Shown here piece after piece: positions 32,861 to 43,646 of a stretch of 64,000 bases of DNA. The stretch spans positions 5,067,409 to 5,131,408 of the forward strand of contig SDUX01000007.1 of assembly GCA_008729055.1 (NCBI GenBank), given 5' to 3'. Positions within the stretch are counted from its first letter, which is position 1; each line of letters begins with the position of its first letter. The notes beneath the pieces are model-generated. The model saw only the letters and a list, made by a program, of their open reading frames with translations, had not been told where the DNA came from and made no database searches. The position numbers and the translations under genes are program-made. This DNA is from Pyropia haitanensis (taxonomy: Eukaryota > Rhodophyta > Bangiophyceae > Bangiales > Bangiaceae).

Positions 32861-35800
32861 ATGGCGTCGCGGGGCGCCGCCGCGGTGGCGCGGCTGGCGT
32901 CGCTGCGCCCCGCCGCAGCGGGCGCCCCCGGCCGCACCCGCGCCTGTGCGGAATGCGTCGTGGGCGCGACGGCCGGCGGCGGGCGCGGCGCGGCGGCCGC
33001 CCGGTCGGTGGCCACCACCGCGGCCGCGGCGGCGCCACCCCCCCCGTCGGCCGGGCCGTTTCGGCCAACCGATGCGGTGGCGGCGGCGGCGGCGTCGACG
33101 ACAGCGGCGGCGGCCGCGACCGGGGCGCGCGGCGGCGCGCCGCGGTCGGTGAGCACGAGCGCAACGTCCAAGGCCGCGGCGGGGGGCGTGGCGGCCAAGC
33201 GCAACGCGACGCCCTTCCTGGCCGGCACCCGCCTGGACCCGAGCGAGAGCTTCCTCACCGGCGCCAACGCGACGGTGCTGGAGGACATGTACGAGCGCTA
33301 CCTGGTCGACCCGTCCAAGGTGCAGCCGTCGTGGGTGGCCTTCTTCCGCAACCTCGAGGCGGACGTGCCGCCCGGCGAGGCGATTGCCGTGCGCCGCGCC
33401 AGCCGCAACACCTTCTCCAACATCCCCAGCACGATGACCGAGGGGAAGGACCTGTTCCAGGTGTCGGAAGACACCATCAAGCTGATGAGCATGATCCGCG
33501 CGTTCCGCCACCGGGGCCACCTGGTCGCGGACCTCGACCCGCTGCGCATTGACGAGGATAGCGTGGCCAACGTGCTGGTGCCGTACAAGACGCGGCAGGA
33601 GCTGGAGCCATCCTATTACGGGTTTACCGAAGCGGACATGGACCGGGAGTTTGTCGTGTCGGGCGAGCTGCCGGGGCCGCCCGTCCGCAAGCTCCGCGAG
33701 GTCGTCGACATGCTCCGTAAGGTCTATCTCGGCAAGGTTGGCTACGAGTACCGCCACATGCTGTCCAAGGAGGAGAAGGTGTGGCTGGCATCACACGTGG
33801 AGGCGGCTCGCCAGCCGGTGCTGGCTCCGGATGAGAAGAAGACGGTGCTTCGGGATCTGGCCGACTCGGAGCTGTTTGAGGCGTTCCTGGCCGTCAAACA
33901 CGCGACGGCCAAGCGGTTTGGCATGGAGGGCGCCGAGGCGGTGCTGCCCGGCCTGCAGGCAATGGTCGAGCACGGCTCGGACCTGGGCATTGAGAATGTG
34001 GTGGTGGGGATGCCCCATCGGGGTCGCCTCAACGTGCTTGCCAACCTGGTCCACAAGCCCCTGGACCAGATTTTCCACGAGTTCACTCCGCACGAGGACC
34101 CGGACAACGAGACGTACCTCGGCTCTGGGGATGTCAAGTACCATCTGGGCACCTCCCAGACGCGGAGCATGCGCAACGGCCGGTCGGTTCACTTTTCGCT
34201 GATGGCCAACCCGAGCCACCTGGAGGCGGTCGACCCGGTGGTCGTGGGCAAGACCCGCGCCAAGCAGTTCTTCTTGGGTGACACGGAGCGGAAGCGCACG
34301 ATGGGGCTGCTCCTGCACGGGGACGCCTCCTTTGCGGGCCAGGGGGTGGTGGCCGAGACGCTCGAGCTATCTGACCTGCGGGACTACACGACGGGCGGCA
34401 CCATCCACGTGATTGTCAACAACCAGATTGGGTTCACGACCGACCCACGGTACGCGCGGTCGTCGCCCTACCCGACGGATGTGGGCAAGCTGGTCGGCGT
34501 GCCCATTTTCCACGTCAATGGGGACGACGTGGAGTCGGTGGTGCGGGTGTGCAAGCTGGCCATGGAGTACCGGCAGCGCTTCAACAAGGACGTGATTGTG
34601 GACGTGTTTTGCTACCGGCGGCACGGACACAATGAGCTGGACCAGCCGATGTTTACACAGCCGCTTATGTATCAAAAGATCAAGAGCCACCCAACCCCCT
34701 TGAAGGTGTACAGCGACCAGCTGTTGGCGGAGGGCGTCATCTCTGAGGAGGAACTCAAGGAGCTCAAGGACGAGGTCATGGGCAACTTTGCTGAGAAGTT
34801 TGCCAACGCCAAGGACTGGAAGGCGCGTGACAAGGACTGGCTTGCCAACCATTGGGAGGGCTTCAAGAGCCCCCAGGACCTCTCGTCGGTCCAGATGACG
34901 GGCGTGTCGGAGGAGAAGCTGCAGGAGCTGGGCAGCGCGCTGACGCGCGTCCCCGAAGGCTTTAAGATGCACCCGCAGCTGAAGAAGATCATGACGGACA
35001 GGCGCAAGCACATTGAGCTGGGCGAGGGTATTGACTGGGCGACGGCCGAGTCGCTGGCGTTTGCGTCGCTGTTGGACGAAGGCACCTCCGTGCGCCTGTC
35101 GGGCCAGGACTCGGAACGGGGCACGTTCTCCCAGCGTCACTCTGTGTGGCACGACCAATCCATGGAAAAGGTGTATGTGCCGCTCAACAACCTGGGCCCC
35201 AACCAAGCGGCGATGCAGGTGTGCAACTCCAACCTGTCTGAGATGGCGGTGCTCGGCTTTGAGGTTGGCTTTTCGCTGGAGAGTCCCAAGGCGCTGGTCA
35301 TGTGGGAGGCCCAGTTTGGGGACTTTGTCAACGGGGCGCAGGTGATCATTGACACGTTCATCTCGGCGGGCGAGCGCAAGTGGCGGCGGCAGTCGGGTAT
35401 TACGCTGCTGCTGCCACACGGCTACGAAGGGCAGGGCCCTGAGCACTCATCTTCCCGCATGGAGCGCTTCCTCCAGTCGTGCGACGATGACGAGGATGTG
35501 GTGCCGCCGATGGATCCGGAGGTGCGCCAGCAGATTCAGAACATCAACTGGCAGGTGGTCAACGCGTCGACGCCCGCCAACTACTTCCACGTCCTGCGGC
35601 GGCAGGTCCATCGGGACTTCCGCAAGCCCCTGGTGATTATCACGCCCAAGTCCCTGCTCCGCCATCCAGGCTGCAAGAGCGACATGAGCGACTTTGTGGC
35701 TGGCAAGTTCCGCCGCGTCATCCCCGAGGAGTCCCCTGCGGTGACGGACGCGCCTGAGCAGGTGCGCAAGGTGGTGTTCTGCTCGGGCAAGGTTTATTAC

Positions 35801-36133
35801 AACCTGATGCAGGAGCGGCTCAAGCGCAAGCAGACGGACGTGGCGATTGCGCGGGTGGAGCAGATTGCGCCGTTCCCCTTTGACCTGGTTGCCGAGGAGG
35901 TGCGCAAGTACCCCGGCGCGCAGCTGATTTGGACGCAGGAGGAGAGCAAGAACATGGGCGCGTGGTCGTATGTCAAGCCCCGCTTCCAGACCGCCATCCG
36001 GCACTTCAGCGACGGGGCCGACAACCGGCTCGTGTCGTACGTCGGCCGTGAGCCGTCTGCCGCACCGGCGACGGGCAACCCTATGGTGCACAAGGAAGAG
36101 CAGGACGCACTGGTGAATGAGTCGCTGGCTTAG
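32861..36133 (+). CDS. OGDH: 2-oxoglutarate dehydrogenase E1 component, mitochondrial
   Basis: E1o decarboxylates 2-oxoglutarate using thiamine diphosphate and passes the succinyl group to the E2 lipoyl domain in the TCA cycle. The ATG at 32861 gives 1,090 residues. The first 110 or so are Ala/Arg/Ser-rich and acidic-poor, a mitochondrial transit peptide. The N-terminal E2/E3-interaction segment follows (SFLTGANATVLEDMYERYL). Catalytic motifs include GMPHRGRLNVLANLVHKP, the ThDP pocket GDASFAGQG at about residue 487 with VNNQIGFTT about 30 residues on, RRHGHNELDQP, LLPHGYEGQGPEHSSSR and the C-terminal SYVGREPSAAPATG. Length and domain order match the family without gaps. The gene is intronless, and coding bias relaxes slightly in the second half. 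It converges with VID27. Confidence 0.97.
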   Translation: MASRGAAAVARLASLRPAAAGAPGRTRACAECVVGATAGGGRGAAAARSVATTAAAAAPPPPSAGPFRPTDAVAAAAASTTAAAAATGARGGAPRSVSTSATSKAAAGGVAAKRNATPFLAGTRLDPSESFLTGANATVLEDMYERYLVDPSKVQPSWVAFFRNLEADVPPGEAIAVRRASRNTFSNIPSTMTEGKDLFQVSEDTIKLMSMIRAFRHRGHLVADLDPLRIDEDSVANVLVPYKTRQELEPSYYGFTEADMDREFVVSGELPGPPVRKLREVVDMLRKVYLGKVGYEYRHMLSKEEKVWLASHVEAARQPVLAPDEKKTVLRDLADSELFEAFLAVKHATAKRFGMEGAEAVLPGLQAMVEHGSDLGIENVVVGMPHRGRLNVLANLVHKPLDQIFHEFTPHEDPDNETYLGSGDVKYHLGTSQTRSMRNGRSVHFSLMANPSHLEAVDPVVVGKTRAKQFFLGDTERKRTMGLLLHGDASFAGQGVVAETLELSDLRDYTTGGTIHVIVNNQIGFTTDPRYARSSPYPTDVGKLVGVPIFHVNGDDVESVVRVCKLAMEYRQRFNKDVIVDVFCYRRHGHNELDQPMFTQPLMYQKIKSHPTPLKVYSDQLLAEGVISEEELKELKDEVMGNFAEKFANAKDWKARDKDWLANHWEGFKSPQDLSSVQMTGVSEEKLQELGSALTRVPEGFKMHPQLKKIMTDRRKHIELGEGIDWATAESLAFASLLDEGTSVRLSGQDSERGTFSQRHSVWHDQSMEKVYVPLNNLGPNQAAMQVCNSNLSEMAVLGFEVGFSLESPKALVMWEAQFGDFVNGAQVIIDTFISAGERKWRRQSGITLLLPHGYEGQGPEHSSSRMERFLQSCDDDEDVVPPMDPEVRQQIQNINWQVVNASTPANYFHVLRRQVHRDFRKPLVIITPKSLLRHPGCKSDMSDFVAGKFRRVIPEESPAVTDAPEQVRKVVFCSGKVYYNLMQERLKRKQTDVAIARVEQIAPFPFDLVAEEVRKYPGAQLIWTQEESKNMGAWSYVKPRFQTAIRHFSDGADNRLVSYVGREPSAAPATGNPMVHKEEQDALVNESLA

Positions 36134-36904
36134 GACTGTGGTGTAGCGGTGGCAGCGGCCTGCTGTGTTTGCTGTCTCCGGATGACTGTTTTTCTTTTTT
36201 TTCGCACCGCGGCGTGATGGGTGGTGATGTGCGTGGGGGTAGCATCTGTGCCTGGGGCACTGTGCGCCCGTGGTGCACGGATAGTGGGGCGGGAGTGTAG
36301 ATTTTGGTTGTCATGCCCCTCATGGAGCGTTGCACGCCGTGCCATTGCCGCTGCCTCTGTCAATCCCAGGCAGCCAGCAGTGGTGAGTGTGTGCGCTGTG
36401 GCCACCGGGCGCCGGCCTCAGCGCGCGAGGTCTGCGTGTGTCGTCCCATGTGAGCGTACGCGCCAGGATGGATGGATGAGTGTGCCGTTCTAGCCTATCT
36501 TTACTGTCTATGAGGAGGGGCGTCCAAGCTGAGCGGGCCACTTCACGCCTCCTTCCCGTCGGTACACTCTGCCTACAACCCGCGCTGGAGCTGCCGCAGC
36601 ATCACCGCGGAGCAGTCGGAGAGGCGGGAGGTGCCGGCCGCGACACGACATTGGGGGTCGTAGCAGGACCCACAAGGTCAACTCGGCCGCCGACTCGGCG
36701 GCGTGCCAGTAGCACGACCACGCAGTCGCTGTGAGAGCAGGCACCCGTCAAACGAAGAACGGCCAAAGGGTTTGATGATTGCGCGTGGGAGAGACACACC
36801 GCACGGCGCGGACCGAGACACAAAAACAGCAAAGGCAAACAAAAAGAAATAAAACACACGCCCGCCCCCCCACCATCCGCCCGCCCCCCCCCCCCTGCGC
36901 GTCG
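36134..36904. other. Convergent 3' spacer between OGDH and VID27 genes
   Basis: About 770 bases between two stop codons. There is no ORF of note. An AATAAA at 36848-36853 on the plus strand is more than 700 bases from the OGDH stop, so a nearer non-canonical signal is likely. Confidence 0.6.
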
Positions 36905-39199
36905 CTACCGCCGCCGATAGTCGGTGAGGCTGACGTTGTTGGGCAGCGCCACAACGATCTTGCCATCGTCATTGAACGCAAAGTCGTCGGCGACCACCTT
37001 GTCCTCGTACCGCCGGATGCTGTACGCGCGCCGCCGCCCCGCCTTGACCTGCCGAAAGTTCCACGTCACCACAAACGGCCCCGTCGACGTGACGATGCTC
37101 CGCTCAACGCCGTCGCCCATGTTGAACCGGGCGGCGGTGAACGACAGCTCGCCCATCCCCTCGGCGACGACGTCCGCCGGGTGCAGCCGCAGCTGCCGCG
37201 GCGTCGGCTTGCGCCCGCCGAGGCTCTTTTCAAACGCGCTCTTGCCGCCGTCCCCCTCCCCCCCCACCCGCGTGTCGAGCAGCAGCAGGTACGTGGCGGT
37301 CGTCGCGAGCAGCCACCGCCCGTCGGCCGTCACGTCCACCGCCGTGATCGGGTCGCCCAGGCCCGGCAGCAGCGTCTTGGCGCGCTTGCCAATGCCGTCA
37401 AAGAGGCGCAGGTCGCCCGTCGACGACGCGACGGCCACGTGCCCCGCGGCCGTGGTGGCCATGGCCGTCAGGACGCCGCGGCTGCGGGCGGCGTACGTCT
37501 TGGACTGGACGACAAACGCGGGGTCGCGCGGGTCCATCCGCAGCACCGACCGGTCGTTGAGGCCGACAAAGCCGGCGGCGCCGGTCAGGTGCGCGTACTT
37601 TTCGGACCGCTGCAGCGCGGTGATGGGGGGGGCCACCGCCGCCGCCGCCGCGGGCGCCGCGTACGCGCGGCCCGACCGCGTCGACCGGCCGGCCGGCGCC
37701 GCCAGGCCGGCCGCCGCGCCGCCGGCCGACCACGACTCGACCACCTCCCCGCGGTCCAGGTCCATCCGGTGGACGACGGTCGGGTCGGACTCGTCGAGCA
37801 CGAGCAGCGACGAGTCCGCCTGGTGCAGCATCATGGACGACGGCTTGAAGGGCGTCCGGCCGCCGCCAGCTCCGGCGGCCTTTGTAAACTCGACCATCGT
37901 CGACAGCGCCAGCCGCCGCTCCCCATCGTCCGACGTCCGAAACACCCCCATCCGGCTGCCACGCGCCACAAACGACCGGTCCACCGTCGACGCGACGGCG
38001 AGGAGGTTGTTCTCCTCCGCGTCGGCGTCAACGTCCATCGCCGCCCCCGGGCCGGCGTCGCCCAGCGACTGCTCATCGTCCGCGTCAACGTCGTCGTCGT
38101 CATCGGTGGCCATCTCCACATCGTCCCGCACCGCGTCGACGACGTACGACCGCTCCGCCGCGGACAGGTCGGCCCACGCGTCGCCCCCGCCGGCCGCCGC
38201 CGACGCCTCGTACTCGGCCTCGGCGTACGCGTCGCGGAAGTGGACAAACGCGGCCACGTCCGCGACGCGGAGGGAGAGGCAGAGGGCGTCGGTGGCGGCC
38301 GCGGCGGGCATCGCGTCGGCAACCTCGGCGGCGGGGAGCACCCACACCAGCGACCGCTGCGCGGCGCTAAACTGCAGGTTCATCTCCCGGCTGAGCGTCT
38401 GCGAAAAAAAGGGGCGGCCGCCGTCGCCCATGTACAGGTTGATGGCAAACGTGGGGGGGGAGGCCGCGCCGTCCGCGGCGACCCCGCCCCGCCCCCCCCT
38501 TCCTCCTCCCCCTCCTCCCCGCCGTCGTCCTCGTCGTCGGCCGCTTTCGCCGCGAGCGTCGCGAGCACCCCCGCCGCCGCCGGCGCAAAGGTGCCGCTCG
38601 GCACGTCGTACTTGAAGAGGTCGCCGCCCGCGCGGGCGCGTTCGCCGGGCGTCGGCGGCAGCGCCGGCGGCGGCGGCCTCGCCGGCGCGGCGGCCAGCCC
38701 GCCGGCGGCCGCCCCGTCGGCGGGCCGCCCGTCGGCGGCGGCAGCCGCCGCCGCCGCCGCCGCACCCGCCGCACCGCCGTTGCGCGTCGCCGGCACGTAG
38801 GCCGCCACGGACGGGTAGAGCGCGGCGTCGGCGGCGTCCGCGTCGTCCACATCGGCGGCGGCGGTGGCGGCGGCGGTGGCGGTGGCGGCGGCGGTGGCGG
38901 CGGCCACCCCCCCCCCCCCTCCCCCCCCCAGCCCCCCCCCGGCGCGTCCGCCGGCTCCACCCGCAGCATCTCCCCCCCCCCGACGGCGCGGCACGCCCAG
39001 CGGCGGGCGCCCCCCCCCCCCCCCGTCGCGGTCGCGGAGGGCAACCTCGGCGCGCAGCGCGGCGGCGGTCGTCGCCGTGTCGCCCGCGGCGTGGAGGGCG
39101 GCGCCCCGCGCGAGGAGCGTGACAAACGCGGCCGCCGCGGCGGCGTCGGCCGGGTCCACGTCAAACGCCCAGCGGCCCGCCGCCGACGGCGGCGACGGC

Positions 39200-39231
<32 letters not shown>

Positions 39232-39351
39232 AGACCACGCCAGCTGCGTGCCGTCGCGGGAGGCGGTCAGCTGCAGCGCCGCCGCGTCGAGCGGCCACGT
39301 CACGCGCGCCGCGACGGCCGCGGTCGGCGGCGGCGGGTCGTTGACGTTGTT

Positions 39352-39389
<38 letters not shown>

Positions 39390-39666
39390 TGCCGCCCGCG
39401 GCGGCAGCGTCCCCGTCCGTGACGGTCAGGTGCCAGCCGCCCGGCACGCGGCGCTCGACCGCCGCCACCGCCGACAGGTACACCACGTCCTGGGCGGCGG
39501 CGGCGGCGGCGGTGGTGGTGGCGGCGGCGGGGGTGTGGTAGAGGGCGCCCCGGACGGCCGCCACCGCCTCGACGCGCACCCCGCCGCGGGTCCCAGCGGC
39601 GGCGGCCGCCGCCGCCGCCGCGCCGCCGGCCGCGGCCGCCGCGGCGGCCGCGTCGCGGGGGGTGGC

Positions 39667-39731
<65 letters not shown>

Positions 39732-39761
39732 CGTCAGCGCGCCCATCACGCGGGTGAACAT
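36905..39761 (-). CDS. VID27: VID27-like protein, frame-broken at homopolymers
   Basis: The C-terminal 508 residues (38431 down to 36905) are a clean VID27 C-terminal WD40-like domain: ENNLLAVASTVDRSFVARGS, MGVFRTSDD, SSMMLHQADSSLLVLDE, GHVAVASSTGDLRLFDGIGK, RAKTLLPGLGDPITAVDVTA, SIVTSTGPFVVTWNFRQVK and a terminal DKVVADDFAFNDDGK. An acidic DDDDDVDADDE segment precedes it, as in the family. Upstream, the N-terminal PH-like part is recognisable but in other frames: MFTRVMGALTG at 39761, then GGVRVEAVAAVRGALYH, later GEMLRVEPADAPGG and GGDLFKYDVPSGTF. Frame changes fall in the (GCC)n tract 39668-39731, probably near C15 39010-39024 and the C/G runs about 38930-38945, and at G8 38453-38460 or C8 38492-38499. 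Yeast VID27 has an ill-defined role in vacuole import and degradation. One gene with assembly indels is the best reading. Confidence 0.8.
39668..39731. repeat. (GCC)n tract near the VID27 start
   Basis: About 21 near-perfect GCC units, which on the minus strand encode polyglycine right after the VID27 N-terminal MFTRVMGALTG. The frame of the recognisable downstream sequence differs from that of the start, so the repeat length is likely miscounted or includes a non-triplet change. Confidence 0.85.
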
Positions 39762-40259
39762 GGCGGTCCGCCCGCGGCGCGCCGACGCGCCAAGGCGTAC
39801 ACGCTGAGGGGGGGGGGGGCGGGTGACGCGGCGGGCCACGCGCGTGCCGGTGACGGCAGTGGGCGGGACCGGCGCGGGGCAACGCGGCGGCGGGGGCTGG
39901 AGCGCCGGCCGCCCCGCGGCGGGGATGCACACGGGGGCGGGGGGGGCGCAGCAGCGACGGGCCGCGGCCGCGACGGGCGCGCCGGCCGGCCGCGGCGGCA
40001 GCAGACCGGCGCTGCTGCGCCGGCGGCCACCCCGCCGCCGTCGGCGCGGCGGTGGGCGCGCGGCGGTGGTGGATCGACGGCCGCCTCTGGGCGCGCGTGA
40101 CGCGGCGGCGGCACACGCCCGACCGGCCGTGTCGGTGGGGCGCGGGCGGCGGCGGCGGCAGCCGCCACCGCCGTTTAAAGGTTTGTAACGGCGCGCCCGC
40201 GGGGCGGTCGCGCAACGCCAGACGGGACGCTTTACAGTCCAAGCATTGCTGTCCACCAA
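39762..40259. other. Spacer between VID27 start and uL29m stop
   Basis: Both flanking genes are on the minus strand, so this roughly 500-base GC-rich segment holds the VID27 promoter and the uL29m 3' end. TTTAAA at 40171-40176 is the only AT-rich motif seen. Confidence 0.5.
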
Positions 40260-41477
40260 TCAGCCGGCCGCGGGCGCGGCCACCGTCGGGCCGGGTCGCC
40301 ACCTCGCACACGGCACGGTCCGCCGCCCGTCTCGCTCTGCCTGGACGACGGCGGGAGTCCCCAGCCCGTCCCGCCCCCGACGGCGCCGACCGGCGCCGAC
40401 CACAGGCCGGCACTTGCCAGCCGCGGCGCCCGCAGCGCCGCCGCATGGCTGTGCCGCCGCCCCCGGCGGTGGCGGCGTCCGATGGCAGCGCGGGGGGACG
40501 GGGGACGCCGCGCTCCCACCAAGGGGGGGGGGAAAACCAAAACGCGCCCAGTTCCAGGGGGACCCCGCGCTGCCGGGGGCGACCGCGCCGGCCCAGCGCG
40601 GGCTGTCCGCCACGCCCGCCGCCCGATTGTCAGGGGAAAGCCGCGTTGCACGGGGCGTCCCGCCCATGGGAAAAACAAACGACGGGTCCCCTACGCGCGC
40701 CGCAGACGCCGCCGCGTCACGCGCGGCGCCCCCCTGCCCGCCCCTGGCGGCCACGCAGCACACCCCGTGGCGCCTCCTCTGTCCGCGTGAGGCTGGCAAG
40801 CCCCGCGGGTCCCACCTCGCGCTGCTCCCCGGCCGCCCCGGCCAACCCTTCCCCCGCCTCCCCCCCCCGGCCGCCGCCGCCGCAGCCGCCGCCGCCGCCG
40901 CCGCCGCCGCCTCCCGCTCCTGCTTGGCCTTGAACGCGCGGACGCGCTCGCCAACGACACTCTTGACCCGCGCCATGCTCTTCTTCACCTTTACCAGCGA
41001 CGACGCGACGCGGACGGGGTGCCGCCGGGCGCCGCGGCACCACTCGGCGGTCGTGTCGAGCGCCGCCCGCTCCCGCAGCAGCACGTACCAGAGGGTGTGG
41101 AGGTCGGCGTAGGATTTGAGGCGCAGCTCCCCGGCGCGCCACGCGCGGCCGACGGGCTCCCCCGGGTTGGGGGGGAGGAACGCCGCCACCGCCGCCGCGT
41201 TGGCCGCCGCCGTCGCGCGGCCGGGGACGGGGCGGGACTTGGTGTGGTAGGGGGTGCGCCGCCGGGGCGGGCGGGGGGGGGGGCGCCAGCCGGTGGGGGG
41301 GGCGGGTGGCATCAGTAGGGGGTGCGGTGGTGGTGGTGGCGCCCGAGGGGGTCGCCGTCGCGGTGGCGGAGGCGGGAGCGGCGGAGGGGGGGGGACGCCG
41401 CCGGCCGTGTCCGTGGCCAGCTGCCGGATCAGACGCGCCGACGGCGCTGTGACGCCGGCCTTCCACCGGGACAACAT
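40260..41477 (-). CDS. MRPL47: Mitochondrial large-subunit ribosomal protein uL29m (MRPL47)
   Basis: The ATG at 41477 begins an Arg/Ser/Ala-rich presequence (MLSRWKAGVT...). After a proline-rich stretch the uL29m domain runs from about residue 108 to 186: GRAWRAGELRLKSYADLHTL, WYVLLRERAALDTT, then VKKSMARVKSVVGERVRAF. The GRAWxAxELRxKSxxDLHxLWYVLLxER signature is diagnostic for MRPL47 as against bacterial L29. It is placed near the mitochondrial ribosome exit tunnel by homology. The frame then continues about 219 residues (to 405) as poly-Ala and Arg/Gly/Pro-rich sequence of low conservation. The usual protein ends soon after this domain, so the tail is either a real extension, or follows an unseen intron or a frame error at the (GCC)n run near 40870-40910. 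Confidence 0.88.
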   Translation of the reverse strand: MLSRWKAGVTAPSARLIRQLATDTAGGVPPPPPLPPPPPRRRPPRAPPPPPHPLLMPPAPPTGWRPPPRPPRRRTPYHTKSRPVPGRATAAANAAAVAAFLPPNPGEPVGRAWRAGELRLKSYADLHTLWYVLLRERAALDTTAEWCRGARRHPVRVASSLVKVKKSMARVKSVVGERVRAFKAKQEREAAAAAAAAAAAAAAGGGRRGKGWPGRPGSSARWDPRGLPASRGQRRRHGVCCVAARGGQGGAARDAAASAARVGDPSFVFPMGGTPRATRLSPDNRAAGVADSPRWAGAVAPGSAGSPWNWARFGFPPPLGGSAASPVPPRCHRTPPPPGAAAQPCGGAAGAAAGKCRPVVGAGRRRRGRDGLGTPAVVQAERDGRRTVPCARWRPGPTVAAPAAG

Positions 41478-42344
41478 GGTGATACCTCGTTCGATGAAGC
41501 ACAGTGGCGTGTAGGGCGTTTCTGCAGCCGTAGACAATCGAGAGGCTGGATGATGAAGTGCTCGGGCAAGACGGCGCGCGTCGCAGCGTCGTCACCGGCG
41601 ACCAAGACGAAGACACTCAGATCCAGACAATGTGTCGTAAATGGAATTCGAGTACCAAGTTCATCTCGGAATCCATTTATAGAGTAACTGCGCAGCTCGT
41701 ACGCAAACAATTCCACCACCACCAATCCTCCCGCGCTCCCGTCAGCCGTCTGCCCGCTCCCCCCCCGCTTGCTTGCCGCTGCGTCTTGGGGCGAAGCTGC
41801 CGCCGCCACGGTCGCTCATTATCTGGGCGCTCGCCCGCCCCGCTGACGGCTGTCATGACCTCTGATGCAGCTTCTTGGCAGGCGGGCGCGTGAGCGGAGG
41901 GGGTGAGATGGGGGGCGAGGGGGGGGAGAGGGGAAAGTGCGAGGGGGGGACGTTTGGGGAGAGGGGAGGGCGCGCGCCACGGCGCGCCGGCCGTTGCTGA
42001 CGAGGGGGGGAGCCCGCCCCGCTGCCCGCGGCGGGTCCCCCCACCTCGTGAATGGGCCTGCTGTCGCAGGCGCTCTTTCGGCAAGGGGCAAGCCCGGCGG
42101 AGTGGAGGGAGGAACGCCGCGGTCCGCGTCGTCGGGACCGTGCCTACCTCCCGCCGACCCCGCTGGTCGTGCGGCGCCGTCCTCTCCCCCGCCCGTTTTT
42201 CTCGGCGTTCCGCCAAGGTGCCCAGGGGAGGAGGAGGAGAGGGGGGTGCGGGATTGAGGCGACGGCTGGACCCGCGACACGGCCCGAGGCTCCCGTGGTG
42301 GCCCGTGTCCGCTTGTGCGGGCCGCACAGGCGGTGTCGGGGCAG
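41478..42344. other. Divergent promoter region between uL29m and the serine-rich protein gene
   Basis: About 870 bases between two genes transcribed outward. The left 350 bases are less GC-rich and include several AT-rich words. No ORF looks coding. Confidence 0.5.
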
Positions 42345-42474
42345 ATGGCCAGCGGCGGACCCCCCCCAGGGGCGCCGCCTGTGGCGGGCCCCGGTGAAGC
42401 CGCGGGCGTTGCTGCCGTCGCCGGCGTGGACGGCGGTGGCGGTGGTGGTGGCGGTGGTGACGGGGCTGACGGCA

Positions 42475-42506
<32 letters not shown>

Positions 42507-43646
42507 CGCCACTGGCCCGCGACGATGCGGAAGAAGCTGGCACTCCCGCGGCCGGTGCGGCTGTCTGCCGACTCGGCGGCGGCAACGGCGGGCGCGGCGG
42601 GCGGCGCCGACGCGACGACCGCCGCGCGGCCGCCCGCCACGCGCCCATCCCCGTCGCCGCTGCTGCCGGCGGGATCGGCCGCGTCGACGCCGTCCGAGGT
42701 GGTTGCCGAGCCGGCGGCCGCACCGGGCGCGCCGCCCGACGCGGCGGCGGAGGCGGCGCCAGCCGCCACGAGGTTTGGTGCCGAGTCCCCCCGGCGGGGC
42801 TCGGCCATATCGGGCACGCTGCCCGTGCCGGCGGCGGCGGCGGCGGCGGAGGCCGAGCCGCCCAAGCCAAAGATGCTCAAGCGGTTCACCAAGACGTCCA
42901 GCCTGCTCCACGGCCGGCCCGACGCGGTCCACCACGGGAGCGGCGATGGTGGCGGCGGCGGCGGCGGCGGCGGTGGCGGCGGCCGCGAGCCGCGCAACAA
43001 GCTCGGCCGGCGGCGGTCGCTGACGCTGGACCGCGCGTTTGAGGGCGTATTCAGCAGCGGCGGCAAGTCGGCGGCGGACACGCCGACGCGCGGCGCGGCG
43101 GGGGCGCGGAAGCACAGCCCCAAGGTGCTGCTCGCGTCGGCGGCGGCGGTGCTCAACCGGACGCACTCGGCACGGAAAAAGGAAGCGGCGGTCGCGGCCG
43201 CCGCCGCCGCGACGGCCGCGGCTGGCACCACGGGGGGGGGGGCGCCCAAGGAGGTGGGGCTGCTGACGGGCAGCGCCCTCACGCCGGACAGCGGCGGTGC
43301 AAGAAGTGGTGACAACGAACCGGGAGAAGGCGGCAGCGGCTTGCGCCCCAGCAGCGGTGGCGTCGGCGGCGGCGGCGGCGTCGGCGGCGGTGGTGGCGGC
43401 GGCGGCGACGTGATTGGGGTGGTGGACCTGGACTTTTTTGGCAGCCCGTCGACGCCGGAGTCCCCCGTCCTGGACGCACCACCGCCGACGATGGCGTGGG
43501 CAGAGGCGGCGGCGGAGAGGGGCGACGACGCGGCGCGCGGACCCGAGGGCATCCAGGAGGACCTGTGCAACCCAAAGGTGGACGCCCCAGAGGGGGCGCC
43601 CATCGAGGCGCGGCTGGAGATGTGGGAGATGCGAGCGCAGCAATAG
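42345..43646 (+). CDS. Disordered serine/proline-rich protein of unknown family
   Basis: The ATG at 42345 opens 433 codons to a TAG at 43644. Stretches between the Gly- and Ala-repeats have real protein character: MRKKLALPRPVRLSADS, KMLKRFTKTSSLLHGR, KLGRRRSLTLDRAFEGVF, DVIGVVDLDFFGSPSTPESP and a helical C-terminus IEARLEMWEMRAQQ. There are several basic-directed phosphorylation-type sites (SPRRGS, RRRSLT) and proline-directed sites (TPTR, STPES). No folded domain is recognised. It looks like a regulated scaffold or signalling protein, but that is inference. The open frame on the opposite strand (41819-44023) is proline/serine noise and is not favoured. Confidence 0.55.

Noticed and set aside
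32399..33757. A 452-codon ORF antisense to OGDH
   Set aside because: A shadow of a strongly conserved gene; high GC at third positions keeps the opposite strand open.
34367..35446. A 359-codon ORF antisense to OGDH
   Set aside because: His/Val/Leu-rich shadow of conserved sense codons. It has no domain of its own.
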